Positions 1 through 6,907 of a stretch of 11,701 nt of DNA are shown piece by piece (within the stretch, counting starts at the first letter, position 1; every line of letters starts with the position of its first letter). Source of the DNA: Bacteroidota bacterium (GTDB lineage Bacteria; Bacteroidota; Kryptoniia; Kryptoniales; JAKASW01). A program made the position numbers and the translations under genes. Location of the stretch: contig JAJYOS010000103.1 in NCBI GenBank assembly GCA_021796055.1, positions 1 through 11,701 of the forward strand. Direction: 5' to 3'. The notes beneath the pieces are model-generated. The model had not been told where the DNA came from. It made no database searches and was given only the letters and a program-made list of their open reading frames with translations.

Positions 1-2
1 CG

Positions 3-68
3 GCTGCGGTAATCGAGCTTGGCCTCACCCCAGGATATGTCGTGGCACTGACTGAGAGATTGTTCTGA
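3..68 (+). CDS. C-terminal end of an unidentified protein (partial)
   Basis: The frame beginning at base 3 is open from the window edge to a TGA at 66-68 and encodes 21 residues ending in GLTPGYVVALTERLF. I do not recognise the protein. The other two forward frames close within the first 53 bases, and an intrinsic terminator begins 30 bp after this stop, which fits the end of a real gene. The fragment is too short to name a family. It could also be a chance open frame. Confidence 0.45.
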   Translation, partial: AAVIELGLTPGYVVALTERLF

Positions 69-98
69 TGCTTGAAAAGTCTTCTTGCGAATTTGATC

Positions 99-128
99 AG
101 CCGCTTCTATCTTGGGGCGGCTTTTTTT
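99..128 (+). terminator. Intrinsic terminator before nnr
   Basis: AGCCGC at 99-104 pairs with GCGGCT at 117-122 across a 12-nt loop, and two G-T wobbles could lengthen the stem. A run of seven T follows at 122-128. It lies 30 bp after the upstream stop and 19 bp before the nnr ATG, so it most likely ends the upstream transcript. Little room is left for an nnr promoter. A weak candidate (TTGCGA 85-90, 17-bp spacer, TATCTT 108-113) would run through the hairpin itself, so attenuation of read-through transcription is an alternative. Confidence 0.75.
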
Positions 129-147
129 ATCTTCAAGCGGAGCTAAC

Positions 148-1734
148 ATGGAATATTTGCTGACAGCGGACGAAATGAAGGGGTGTGACCGGGAGGCCGT
201 CGAAAGCGGCAAAGTGACCGGGGTAGCCCTTATGGACAAGGCAAGCCTCGGAGTTTCCAAAGTTGCGGGGAACCTTTTGGGTGATGCTCGCGGCAAACGC
301 ATCGCGATAATATGCGGTAAAGGTAATAACGGCGGGGACGGCCTTGGGGCGGCATCATATCTGGCCCAAATGGGCGCCGATGTAAACGTGCTTCTGATCG
401 GATCGGAATCGGAAATCTCGGGAGACGTCAAAACATTTCTTGAAAAGGCGAAAAAACTCTCCTCTGAACACGCAAAGATACAAATCCAGGAATTTGAGCA
501 GGTCGCCGATTCTCTCTCTCTCAATGATTATGATCTTGTCATCGATGCCGTCTTCGGAACAGGACTTTCGGACGAGCCTCAAGACGCCGCCAAGAGAGCG
601 ATTCAGATGATGGTGGATGCATTTACTCCCATTCTCGCGGTAGATTTACCCAGCGGACTTAACTCCGACGATGGAACTGCTTATACGATGTCTCCGAGAG
701 CGGCTGCCACAGTGACGATGGGAAAACTGAAACGCGGCCTCATTATGAATGATGGGAAAGAAAATGCAGGTGAGATCAGCGTCATCGACATCGGTTTGCC
801 TGACGGCCTGGCCGCCACTACCAATATTGATACTTATGTCATCGGGGCAAGCGATGTCAAAGACCTCCTGCCGCAAAGAAGAGCCGAAACTTACAAGCAT
901 GCCGTCGGAAAAGTGTTCGCCCTCGTAGGCTCCGTCGGCATGACCGGAGCGGGGATCATGGTCGGACGAGCGGCGATGCGGGCCGGAGCCGGAGCTGTTG
1001 TGCTCGGCGTGCCTTCCGAGCTGAACAACGTGTATGAATCTCAGCTGACCGAGGTCATGACCGTCCCGCTTCCTCAGACGGGTGATGGCTCTCTCTCTCT
1101 TGCAGTTCTGCTCCAGATACAGAAGAATCTTGAATGGGCGAACGTCCTGGTCGTCGGGCCGGGGCTCTCGCGAAACCAGGAAACGTCCCAGCTGGTGGCG
1201 AAGATTCTCCGGAGCCATGATGGCGCTGTACTGGTGGACGCCGACGGCTTGAATGCCATAGCCGACCAGCCGGACATATTGCATGAAACGCATGCAGAAC
1301 TCATCCTTACGCCGCATCACGGCGAATTCAGCAGGCTGACCAAGTTCTCCGTTGAAGAGATATCCAAGAACCGGATCGAAATGGCGCGACGCTATGCGAA
1401 AGACAATAAATTGACACTGGTTTTGAAAGGCTCACCGACAGTCATCGGAACGAAGGAAGGAAAAGTCTACGTAAATGTCCACGGTAATCCGGGCATGGCA
1501 ACTGCCGGCATGGGCGATGTCCTGACGGGGATAATCGCCGCTATGATGGGACAAAAGTTGGGGCCTGTCGACGCCGCAATTGCCGGAGTGTACCTGCACA
1601 GTGTCGCAGGCGATATCGCCCTCGAGTCAAAGGGGGTATATTCGCTGATTGCTTCAGACGTAATCGATTCGCTGCCACAGGCCTTCAAGAAGGTGATTGA
1701 TGGAGACGTGTTTGAGTTTCGGCGAATTTCCTGA
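148..1734 (+). CDS. nnr: Bifunctional NAD(P)H-hydrate epimerase / ADP-dependent dehydratase
   Basis: This is the two-domain Nnr (YjeF) repair enzyme. It epimerises and dehydrates damaged NADHX and NADPHX back to NADH and NADPH in the cytoplasm, using ADP as phosphate donor. The N-terminal epimerase domain covers about residues 1-220, with GKGNNGGDG at 57-65 and VDLPSGLN at 165-172. The C-terminal ribokinase-like dehydratase domain covers about 240-515. It has GSVGMTGAG at 261-269, GPGLS at 337-341, DADGLN at 364-369 and the hallmark NPGMATAGMGDVLTG at 447-461, with D457 as likely catalytic aspartate. At 528 residues it has the usual length of the fused enzyme. I chose ATG 148 because GGAG at 139-142 sits 5 bp upstream and the protein then begins MEYLLTADEM, typical of the family. 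An upstream TTG at 112 would start inside the terminator. The 3' end overlaps the next gene by 35 bp. Confidence 0.95.
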   Translation: MEYLLTADEMKGCDREAVESGKVTGVALMDKASLGVSKVAGNLLGDARGKRIAIICGKGNNGGDGLGAASYLAQMGADVNVLLIGSESEISGDVKTFLEKAKKLSSEHAKIQIQEFEQVADSLSLNDYDLVIDAVFGTGLSDEPQDAAKRAIQMMVDAFTPILAVDLPSGLNSDDGTAYTMSPRAAATVTMGKLKRGLIMNDGKENAGEISVIDIGLPDGLAATTNIDTYVIGASDVKDLLPQRRAETYKHAVGKVFALVGSVGMTGAGIMVGRAAMRAGAGAVVLGVPSELNNVYESQLTEVMTVPLPQTGDGSLSLAVLLQIQKNLEWANVLVVGPGLSRNQETSQLVAKILRSHDGAVLVDADGLNAIADQPDILHETHAELILTPHHGEFSRLTKFSVEEISKNRIEMARRYAKDNKLTLVLKGSPTVIGTKEGKVYVNVHGNPGMATAGMGDVLTGIIAAMMGQKLGPVDAAIAGVYLHSVAGDIALESKGVYSLIASDVIDSLPQAFKKVIDGDVFEFRRIS

Positions 1735-2125
1735 TTTTGTGAGATTCCAACTTCCTGTACTTGTCTGGATGGGATTGATTTTCGTATTGTCCTCCCTTCC
1801 GGGGTCGACACTGTCGCCTTTGGAGTTTAAGGACGCTCATCTTATCGCTCATCTGCTGTTGTTCGGCATGTTGTACTATCTGGGATACAGGGCGTTACGA
1901 TTCCAGAACTACAGCAGGCTCTTGAGGGAGTTCAGCCTGCTCGCTGCCCTCCTTTTCGTGATGCTATACGGGGCGACCGACGAATATCACCAGTCCTTCA
2001 CACCCGGGAGGCGGATGGAATTAAAGGATTTTCTGTGGGATGTTTTAGCATCGGTCATCGTTCTTCTGATTGTCATCGTTGCCGATAAGGTGAAGCAGAA
2101 CAGAGGCAAACTGGAGACCCGATGA
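1700..2125 (+). CDS. VanZ-like integral membrane protein
   Basis: This encodes a 141-residue membrane protein of the VanZ-like family. The name comes from teicoplanin-resistance VanZ, but most chromosomal members have no known function, so no resistance is implied. Four hydrophobic segments are visible at about 17-32, 46-64, 76-92 and 113-128. Family features are KDAHLIAH at 44-51 in the second segment and DEYHQSFTPGR at 94-104 after the third, followed by KDFLWDVLAS at 109-118. The tail is short, basic and probably cytoplasmic. ATG 1700 is chosen because AAGAAGG at 1687-1693 precedes it by 6 bp; the adjacent TTG at 1697 is a less likely start. The start lies inside nnr, so the two are probably translationally coupled. 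Confidence 0.85.
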   Translation: METCLSFGEFPDFVRFQLPVLVWMGLIFVLSSLPGSTLSPLEFKDAHLIAHLLLFGMLYYLGYRALRFQNYSRLLREFSLLAALLFVMLYGATDEYHQSFTPGRRMELKDFLWDVLASVIVLLIVIVADKVKQNRGKLETR

Positions 2126-2190
2126 CCAGCGGCAGAAAGCCTGCGGTTTGGGATGAGCGGACGCGACGCCCCGACGCGCATTGCTCCTGA
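2122..2190 (+). other. 22-codon mini-ORF bridging the VanZ-like and CorC-like genes
   Basis: An ATG at 2122 overlaps the VanZ-gene stop in an ATGA arrangement and is preceded by GGAG at 2113-2116 with 5 bp spacing. The frame reads MTSGRKPAVWDERTRRPDAHC and one further Ser, then stops at TGA 2188-2190, 9 bp before the next ATG. It is in the same reading frame as the downstream gene, which itself has only a poor ribosome binding site. It may be a coupling peptide that delivers ribosomes to that start, or a chance frame. The peptide resembles nothing I know. Confidence 0.25.
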
Positions 2191-2199
2191 AAGATCGGG

Positions 2200-3405
2200 A
2201 TGAGCGAAGCGATTCTTCTGTCTGTCATACTCTTATTCATGGCACTCTTCGCGGCCGCTGAGACCTCCTTCGTCTCGGCCGACAAAGTCGCCCTTGTCGT
2301 CGACTTGCCGCCCGGCGGCAAAACCCGTTCGATTCTCTACTTTCTTCAAAACAACGAGGTGTTTTTCGCAACCGTAGTTGTCGCAGGCAATCTTTTCGTC
2401 ACCTTGTTTTCTTCGGTTGCGGAAATATTCTTTCACGGCACGCTGGGGATGAACTTGCCGGAGGTGATCGGCTTTACGACCGTTATCGGATTTATGCTCG
2501 GTGAATTGATTCCCAAGAGTCTGGCAATCGAGAGTCCTGAAAAAGCGGCGAGGCTGCTTATGCCGCTCGTGAGGACATTCGCGGTCATAACAAGCCCGAT
2601 CGTGAATGTCACTGCGCGTGTCTCAACTTTTATCGCACGAGTGGTTTTCCGTTCGCCGACTTCGGGATCTCTGATGTTTCAGAGGCGGGATGTCTACCGG
2701 TTTCTTGGAAGCACGGTAAGCAGCGGATACCTGGATAAAATAGAATCCGACTTGATCAGGCGGCTGCTTGAGAATGCCGGTGTCCCCGTGCGCAGCATCG
2801 CGGTTCCACGCACTGAAATCGTCTCGGCCAAATTGGGGACAAAGATCGGGAAGCTCCGGGAAATATTCGAGAAGACCAGTAAGACCAAAGTCATTGTTTA
2901 TGACTCAAGCATCGATAATGTAGTCGGCGTTGCCTACGCGAAAGATATATTCAGGGAAGTGGAGCTCGTTGATGAGCTGTTGAGCGACGTGTTGTTCGTA
3001 CCTGAGAGCATCACGGTGATAGATTTGCTCGATGAATTCAGGACTGAAAAAGTGTACGTCGCCATTCTTATAGATGAGTTTGGGGGGACTTCAGGTTTGG
3101 TTACCTCATCGGACGTGATGGAGCTGTTCCTGGGAGATGTCGCTGTGCGGTTCAGCGAGGAGAGAGTCAAATCGGTGGGTGCACGGCAGTTCATCCTGCA
3201 GGGAAACGCGGAAATGGCGGAGGTCGAGGCGGCTGCCGGAGTGAAGCTGCCCGAAGGCGATTTCGCCACTATTGCCGGCCTGGTAACGTCATATTTGGGG
3301 AGGATCCCATCCCGTGGTGAGGTGTTCAATATCGGGAAATCCCAGTTCCAGGTCTTGCGGTCGGATGGAAGAAAGATAGATGCGTTGAAGATGATAGTAA
3401 GATAG
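2200..3405 (+). CDS. CNNM/CBS-domain CorC-HlyC family membrane protein
   Basis: This 401-residue protein has the three-part layout of the CNNM/CorC/HlyC family, whose better-studied members take part in magnesium or other cation efflux; Bacteroidota versions include GldE. The CNNM (DUF21) membrane domain spans about residues 1-150. It has the near-N-terminal AAAETSFVS at 18-26, hydrophobic segments at about 4-26, 54-76, 87-105 and 118-150, and the conserved GELIPKSLAIESPEKAA at 101-117. Two CBS domains follow at about 200-255 and 262-313, including IDEFGGTSGLVTSSDVMELF at 291-310. A C-terminal CorC_HlyC domain spans about 328-401. The start at ATG 2200 puts the first membrane segment directly after the initiator, as usual in the family. 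The ribosome binding site is weak, so coupling to upstream translation is likely. The transported ion cannot be read from the sequence, and the old label hemolysin should not be taken literally. Confidence 0.9.
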   Translation: MSEAILLSVILLFMALFAAAETSFVSADKVALVVDLPPGGKTRSILYFLQNNEVFFATVVVAGNLFVTLFSSVAEIFFHGTLGMNLPEVIGFTTVIGFMLGELIPKSLAIESPEKAARLLMPLVRTFAVITSPIVNVTARVSTFIARVVFRSPTSGSLMFQRRDVYRFLGSTVSSGYLDKIESDLIRRLLENAGVPVRSIAVPRTEIVSAKLGTKIGKLREIFEKTSKTKVIVYDSSIDNVVGVAYAKDIFREVELVDELLSDVLFVPESITVIDLLDEFRTEKVYVAILIDEFGGTSGLVTSSDVMELFLGDVAVRFSEERVKSVGARQFILQGNAEMAEVEAAAGVKLPEGDFATIAGLVTSYLGRIPSRGEVFNIGKSQFQVLRSDGRKIDALKMIVR

Positions 3406-3552
3406 AACGGCCCAATTTCCGGGTCTCCATATTACTCTTTTTATACTTATACGTCTAAGAATATTGATGCCGTAGAAACTGTTTTTGAGGTTCATCTGTT
3501 AAGTAATTTGATGTTCTTTATTCATTTAACCCGGCTCGAAGGGGAGTGGGGC

Positions 3553-3606
3553 GCAGAAACGACTCAGATTACGCGTCCTACTGAGGAGGTGAATCGCCTC
3601 TTCTGC
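3553..3606 (+). other. Possible three-way-junction RNA fold in the leader region
   Basis: Three stems nest without conflict. The closing stem is GCAGAA 3553-3558 with TTCTGC 3601-3606. Hairpin A is CTCAG 3563-3567 with CTGAG 3581-3585. Hairpin B is GAGG 3586-3589 with CCTC 3597-3600. Hairpin B abuts both neighbours with no unpaired bases. An alternative is a single 7-bp hairpin, GAGGAGG 3583-3589 with CCTCTTC 3597-3603, around a TGAATCG loop; either fold would hide the Shine-Dalgarno-like AGGAGGTGA at 3584-3592. I do not recognise a known riboswitch or RNA family, and folds of this size can arise by chance. Confidence 0.2.
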
Positions 3607-3695
3607 AGAATTGCGTTCAAATCACTCTTCTCGATCGAGGACGAAGATACCGATTAACGCACTTAAATTGAAAACGACCCGCCACATTTCTGGCG

Positions 3696-3726
3696 CGACT
3701 CAAAGGATCACCTGGTAACGACTCAA
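3696..3726 (+). repeat. Direct repeats of CGACTCAA
   Basis: CGACTCAA occurs at 3696-3703 and again at 3719-3726, a period of 23 bp. The core CGACTCA is also present at 3560-3566. The pair lies 65-95 bp upstream of the start at 3791. Two similar sites at nearly two helical turns could be bound by a regulator, but this is only a positional argument. Confidence 0.3.
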
Positions 3727-3758
3727 TCAAAGTGATGTGTCCCGAACCACGAGATTCC

Positions 3759-3772
3759 ATAAGTACACTTAT
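3759..3772 (+). promoter_or_regulatory. Inverted repeat ATAAGT-AC-ACTTAT
   Basis: Perfect 6-bp arms surround a 2-bp centre, just upstream of the AAGGA ribosome binding site (3781-3785) of the gene at 3791. A dimeric repressor site is one reading. An inverted repeat of this size is expected about once by chance in a gap this long, so support is weak. Confidence 0.2.
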
Positions 3773-3790
3773 CTAACCTGAAGGATTACC

Positions 3791-6700
3791 ATGAGAAAGC
3801 TTTTCTTTGCGATCATGCTTCTTGCAATTGCGTCCCCGCTTTCGGCGCAGGATTTCGGCAAGAACAAAGTTCATTATCTGGACTTCAATTGGGAGTATAT
3901 CAGATCCACGCACTTCAATGTCTACTTCACAAAGGGCGGTTACGAACTCGCTCAGTTTGTCGCCGCTGAGGCCGAGAGTTCGGTGACATCTATCTGTGCG
4001 AGCTTCCACTATCAGATTAACAAAAGGATCAACATCGCGATATTCAATTCTCACAACGATTTTCAGCAAAACAACATCATCCCGGAGTATCTTGAGGAGG
4101 GAACCGGCGGCGTGACGGAGCTATACAAAAACAGAGTAGTGCTCCCCTGGGAGGGAAGCCTGAGTCTGATGCGCCACGTTGTCCACCACGAACTGGTTCA
4201 CGCAGTATTCGACGAAATGTTCTACGGCGGTTCGGTTCAATCAATAATAGAGCACAACATAACATTCCAGATCCCGACGTGGTTCAACGAGGGCATGGCC
4301 GAATACCAGTCACTCAACCATTGGGAGGTTAACTCGGACCAGTTCCTGATCGACGCTACGGTAAACGACTACATGCCGCCGATCAACTATCTCCAGGGTT
4401 ATCTTTGCTACAGAGGAGGGGAATCGGTCTGGCATTATATCGATGAAAAATATGGCCACGAGAAGGTTGGCGAGATAGTCAATGCAGTCCTTGCCACGCA
4501 TAGTGTCGACAAAGGATTCGAAAGGGCAATCGGCATGAACGTCGACCAGCTTTCAGATGCCTGGCAAAAATACAACCGGAAGGAATATTTTCCCGAAGTC
4601 GGGGTAAGGCAGTCGCTTGCAAGTTTCGCCCAGCGGGTGACCGATCACCGGAAAGACGAGAGTGTTTACAACACAAGTCCCGTCATCTCGCCCAACGGGG
4701 ACAAGGTCGCGTTCATCACCGACCGGACCGGGTACTTCGACGTGGTAATGGTATCGACGGTGACAGGGCAGCGAATCCGCACCCTGGTGAAAGGGAGCAG
4801 GTCTGCGAATTTCGAGGAACTGCATCTTCTGACGCCCGGCATAGCCTGGTCTCCCGACGGGAAAGAAGTAGCAGTGGCTTCAAAGACGGGTGAGTACGAC
4901 GACATTTTTATGATAAACGCCGTCACGGGTGCCACAAAAGAGCTTCCCGATTTGTCTCTGGATGGCATAGATGGAATCAATTTTTCTCCGGATGGCAATG
5001 AACTTGCAATATCGGCTTATAAGCCCCTGGAGTCGGACATTTATGTTTACAATCTCAAGACTCATGAATTACGGAACCTCACGAACGATATCTTTACGGA
5101 TCAGCAGCCTTACTGGTCTCCGGACAGCAAGAAGATCTATTTCGCTTCGGACCGCGGCGACAGCCTGTACCAGGAAAGCAATCCGCTCGCGCTTGCTCAC
5201 TGGGCGGCCGGAAATCCGTTGGACATCTTTTCGATCGATGTTGCCTCCGGAAAGATACAGAGGATTACTCATTCGAATTTTCCCAACACGCCGAACGTAG
5301 TCGCACACGGCGGAGATAATACCTACCCGCTGCCGACGCCGGACGGCAAAGGGCTCATTTTCGAATCGAGCAGGAATGGTATCGACAACCTCTATTATAA
5401 GGACTTTGCTACCGGGCACACAGTCCCGCTCACGAATTCTCTGTATGGTATCAATGAGCCCTCGATGTCGGCGAACGGCGAGAAGATTGCATTCACGTCC
5501 CTTAACTACGGCGGCTATGATGTCTTCACTATGAATCTCCCCCTGAGCCACGAATTGAAGGGACCGTTGGCGCCGACTGATTACGTCCGCCGGTTCTTCA
5601 GCCGGAACGAAATCGCTGCGCGGGTCGACACCGGCTCGGCTTCCGACAGCCTTGGATCACTGTACGGTGCATCCACAACTTACGAGTTCAGCCAGATGGT
5701 CTTCTCATCGAGGTATCAAGACGAATCGAGCAAGCCTAAGGTATCGCCGTTCCTTCTTAAAGGGGACATCGATTCGTCCGGCAATTTTGTTCCCTTTCCC
5801 TACAAGATTGATTTTTCGCCCGACATCATCACAGGCGGGGCGGGCTATAATACCCTCTACGGTTTCCAGGGCGCGACCGAGGTTGCCTTCAGCGACATGC
5901 TGGGCAACAACGAGATCGACCTGTACACAGACTTTCAAATTGACCTGCAGAACAGTGATTATGCCTTGTCGTACTCGAACCTTGCATCACGAGTGAACTA
6001 CGGAGTGGGACTGATTCACACGGCTAACTTCCTGTACTTGTACGATAACGCAACCGGCTATTATGAACTCAACAGATTCCAGGCTCTGATCGGAGACTTA
6101 TCGTTCTCGAGACCGTTCGACAGGTTCAGACGTCTCGACCTCGACGTTTCTTATCTCGGGATTTCAAGGCAGAACATAGACAACCCGGCCGATCCCGGAG
6201 CATCAGCTAACGCCGTCATGGGCTCGTTGAGTTATGTAAAAGACAATTCGCTGGACGGATACTTTGCTCCCGTGAACGGGACGCGGTACAGCTTGACCCT
6301 CACCGTAGTGCCGAAGATATCCGAGAGTTTCCTCGGCTTTGAGACAGCCGGGATCGACTACCGGACGTACCTTCCGTTTCTTGATGAAAACGTATTTGCC
6401 GTTCGGCTCGCCGGAGCGGCGAGCACAGGCCCCGACCCGCAGAAGTTTTTCATCGGCGGCGTGAGCAACTGGATTAACCGCAGTTACAACACCGAGCTGA
6501 TACCGATCAACAGTGTCGGAGACTACGCGTTCCTGACGCCGGTCTTCCCGCTGCGTGGATATGATTACGACACCCAGCTCGGAACAAAGTATTTTCTGGC
6601 GAACCTTGAAATACGTTTCCCCCTGGTTCGTTACTTCGTGCCCGGCCTGCTGCCGATACTACTTTCCAACATCGAGGGAGTCATTTTTACGGACGCCGGG

Positions 6701-6907
6701 AGCGCCTTCAACTCAGTGTCGACGTACAAACCGTTCGGGAAGAATGCCTCGGGCAGCCTTGTCACACGTGACCTTCTGGTCGGGTCGGGTTTTGGAGCGA
6801 GGGTTCCTTTTTTGTATTTTGTGCTGAGGTTTGATTATGCGTGGCAGTATGATATTGAGGGCTTCCACAATCCGACGTTTTACTTCTCGCTGGGCGGCGA
6901 CTTCTGA
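3791..6907 (+). CDS. Exported zinc peptidase - TolB-like propeller - Omp85-like barrel fusion
   Basis: This 1038-residue protein appears to combine three modules. A signal peptide (1-19, cut near LSA-QD) precedes a peptidase-MA-like gluzincin domain at about 27-270. HELVH at 133-137 gives two zinc-binding histidines and the catalytic glutamate, and NEGMAEY at 166-172 offers E167 or E171 as third ligand. Six PD40/TolB-type blades follow, starting near 295, 348, 394, 438, 511 and 555. Each has a version of SPDGK...F.S and a later D(I/V)(F/Y) strand, enough for one closed six-bladed propeller. The rest, about 670-1038, looks like an outer-membrane barrel of the Omp85/BamA type. LRGYD at 921-925 matches the conserved loop-6 RGF/Y motif, LANLEIRFPL (936-945) resembles the BamA barrel core, and the last residue is Phe as in a beta-signal. 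No POTRA domains are seen. AAGGA 5 bp before ATG 3791 supports the start. The peptidase and propeller would lie in the periplasm if topology follows BamA. Substrate and role are unknown. Confidence 0.85.
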   Translation: MRKLFFAIMLLAIASPLSAQDFGKNKVHYLDFNWEYIRSTHFNVYFTKGGYELAQFVAAEAESSVTSICASFHYQINKRINIAIFNSHNDFQQNNIIPEYLEEGTGGVTELYKNRVVLPWEGSLSLMRHVVHHELVHAVFDEMFYGGSVQSIIEHNITFQIPTWFNEGMAEYQSLNHWEVNSDQFLIDATVNDYMPPINYLQGYLCYRGGESVWHYIDEKYGHEKVGEIVNAVLATHSVDKGFERAIGMNVDQLSDAWQKYNRKEYFPEVGVRQSLASFAQRVTDHRKDESVYNTSPVISPNGDKVAFITDRTGYFDVVMVSTVTGQRIRTLVKGSRSANFEELHLLTPGIAWSPDGKEVAVASKTGEYDDIFMINAVTGATKELPDLSLDGIDGINFSPDGNELAISAYKPLESDIYVYNLKTHELRNLTNDIFTDQQPYWSPDSKKIYFASDRGDSLYQESNPLALAHWAAGNPLDIFSIDVASGKIQRITHSNFPNTPNVVAHGGDNTYPLPTPDGKGLIFESSRNGIDNLYYKDFATGHTVPLTNSLYGINEPSMSANGEKIAFTSLNYGGYDVFTMNLPLSHELKGPLAPTDYVRRFFSRNEIAARVDTGSASDSLGSLYGASTTYEFSQMVFSSRYQDESSKPKVSPFLLKGDIDSSGNFVPFPYKIDFSPDIITGGAGYNTLYGFQGATEVAFSDMLGNNEIDLYTDFQIDLQNSDYALSYSNLASRVNYGVGLIHTANFLYLYDNATGYYELNRFQALIGDLSFSRPFDRFRRLDLDVSYLGISRQNIDNPADPGASANAVMGSLSYVKDNSLDGYFAPVNGTRYSLTLTVVPKISESFLGFETAGIDYRTYLPFLDENVFAVRLAGAASTGPDPQKFFIGGVSNWINRSYNTELIPINSVGDYAFLTPVFPLRGYDYDTQLGTKYFLANLEIRFPLVRYFVPGLLPILLSNIEGVIFTDAGSAFNSVSTYKPFGKNASGSLVTRDLLVGSGFGARVPFLYFVLRFDYAWQYDIEGFHNPTFYFSLGGDF

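Larger units (their letters stand above)
3406..3790 (+). other. 385-bp non-coding region before the outer-membrane gene pair
   Basis: This is the largest gap in the window and no convincing gene was found in it. The first 130 bp are AT-rich, with weak terminator-like pairing (GGCCC 3409-3413 with GGGTC 3421-3425, then a loose T-rich stretch at about 3437-3442). The second half holds a possible branched RNA fold, three copies of CGACTCA, a short hairpin (CGCCA 3680-3684 with TGGCG 3691-3695) and an inverted repeat close to the next start codon. It probably contains the promoter and a long 5' leader for the gene at 3791, but I could not pick out a good promoter. Confidence 0.6.

Noticed and set aside
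646..1320. 224-residue minus-strand ORF within nnr
   Set aside because: It lies opposite strongly conserved nnr motifs, resembles no protein family and is rich in Arg, His and Ser as expected of an antisense shadow.
1700..2125. Glycopeptide resistance by the VanZ-like gene
   Set aside because: VanZ-like domains are widespread in chromosomes without resistance clusters, and no vanH, vanA, vanX or vanY is present.
3409..3442. Terminator after the CorC-like gene
   Set aside because: The only pairing, GGCCC with GGGTC, is 5 bp with one wobble, and the T-rich stretch begins more than 10 bp after it. This is too weak to call.
3531..3610. Known riboswitch (yybP-ykoY-like GGGGAGT start)
   Set aside because: Only the short GGGGAGT string matches. 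The rest of the conserved core was not found, and the downstream gene is not a metal transporter.
3511..3657. 48-codon ORF starting MFFIHLTRLEGEWG in the gap before 3791
   Set aside because: It has no Shine-Dalgarno site, matches no family I know and crosses a segment with RNA-like pairing. A frame of this length is common by chance, so it is not listed as a gene.
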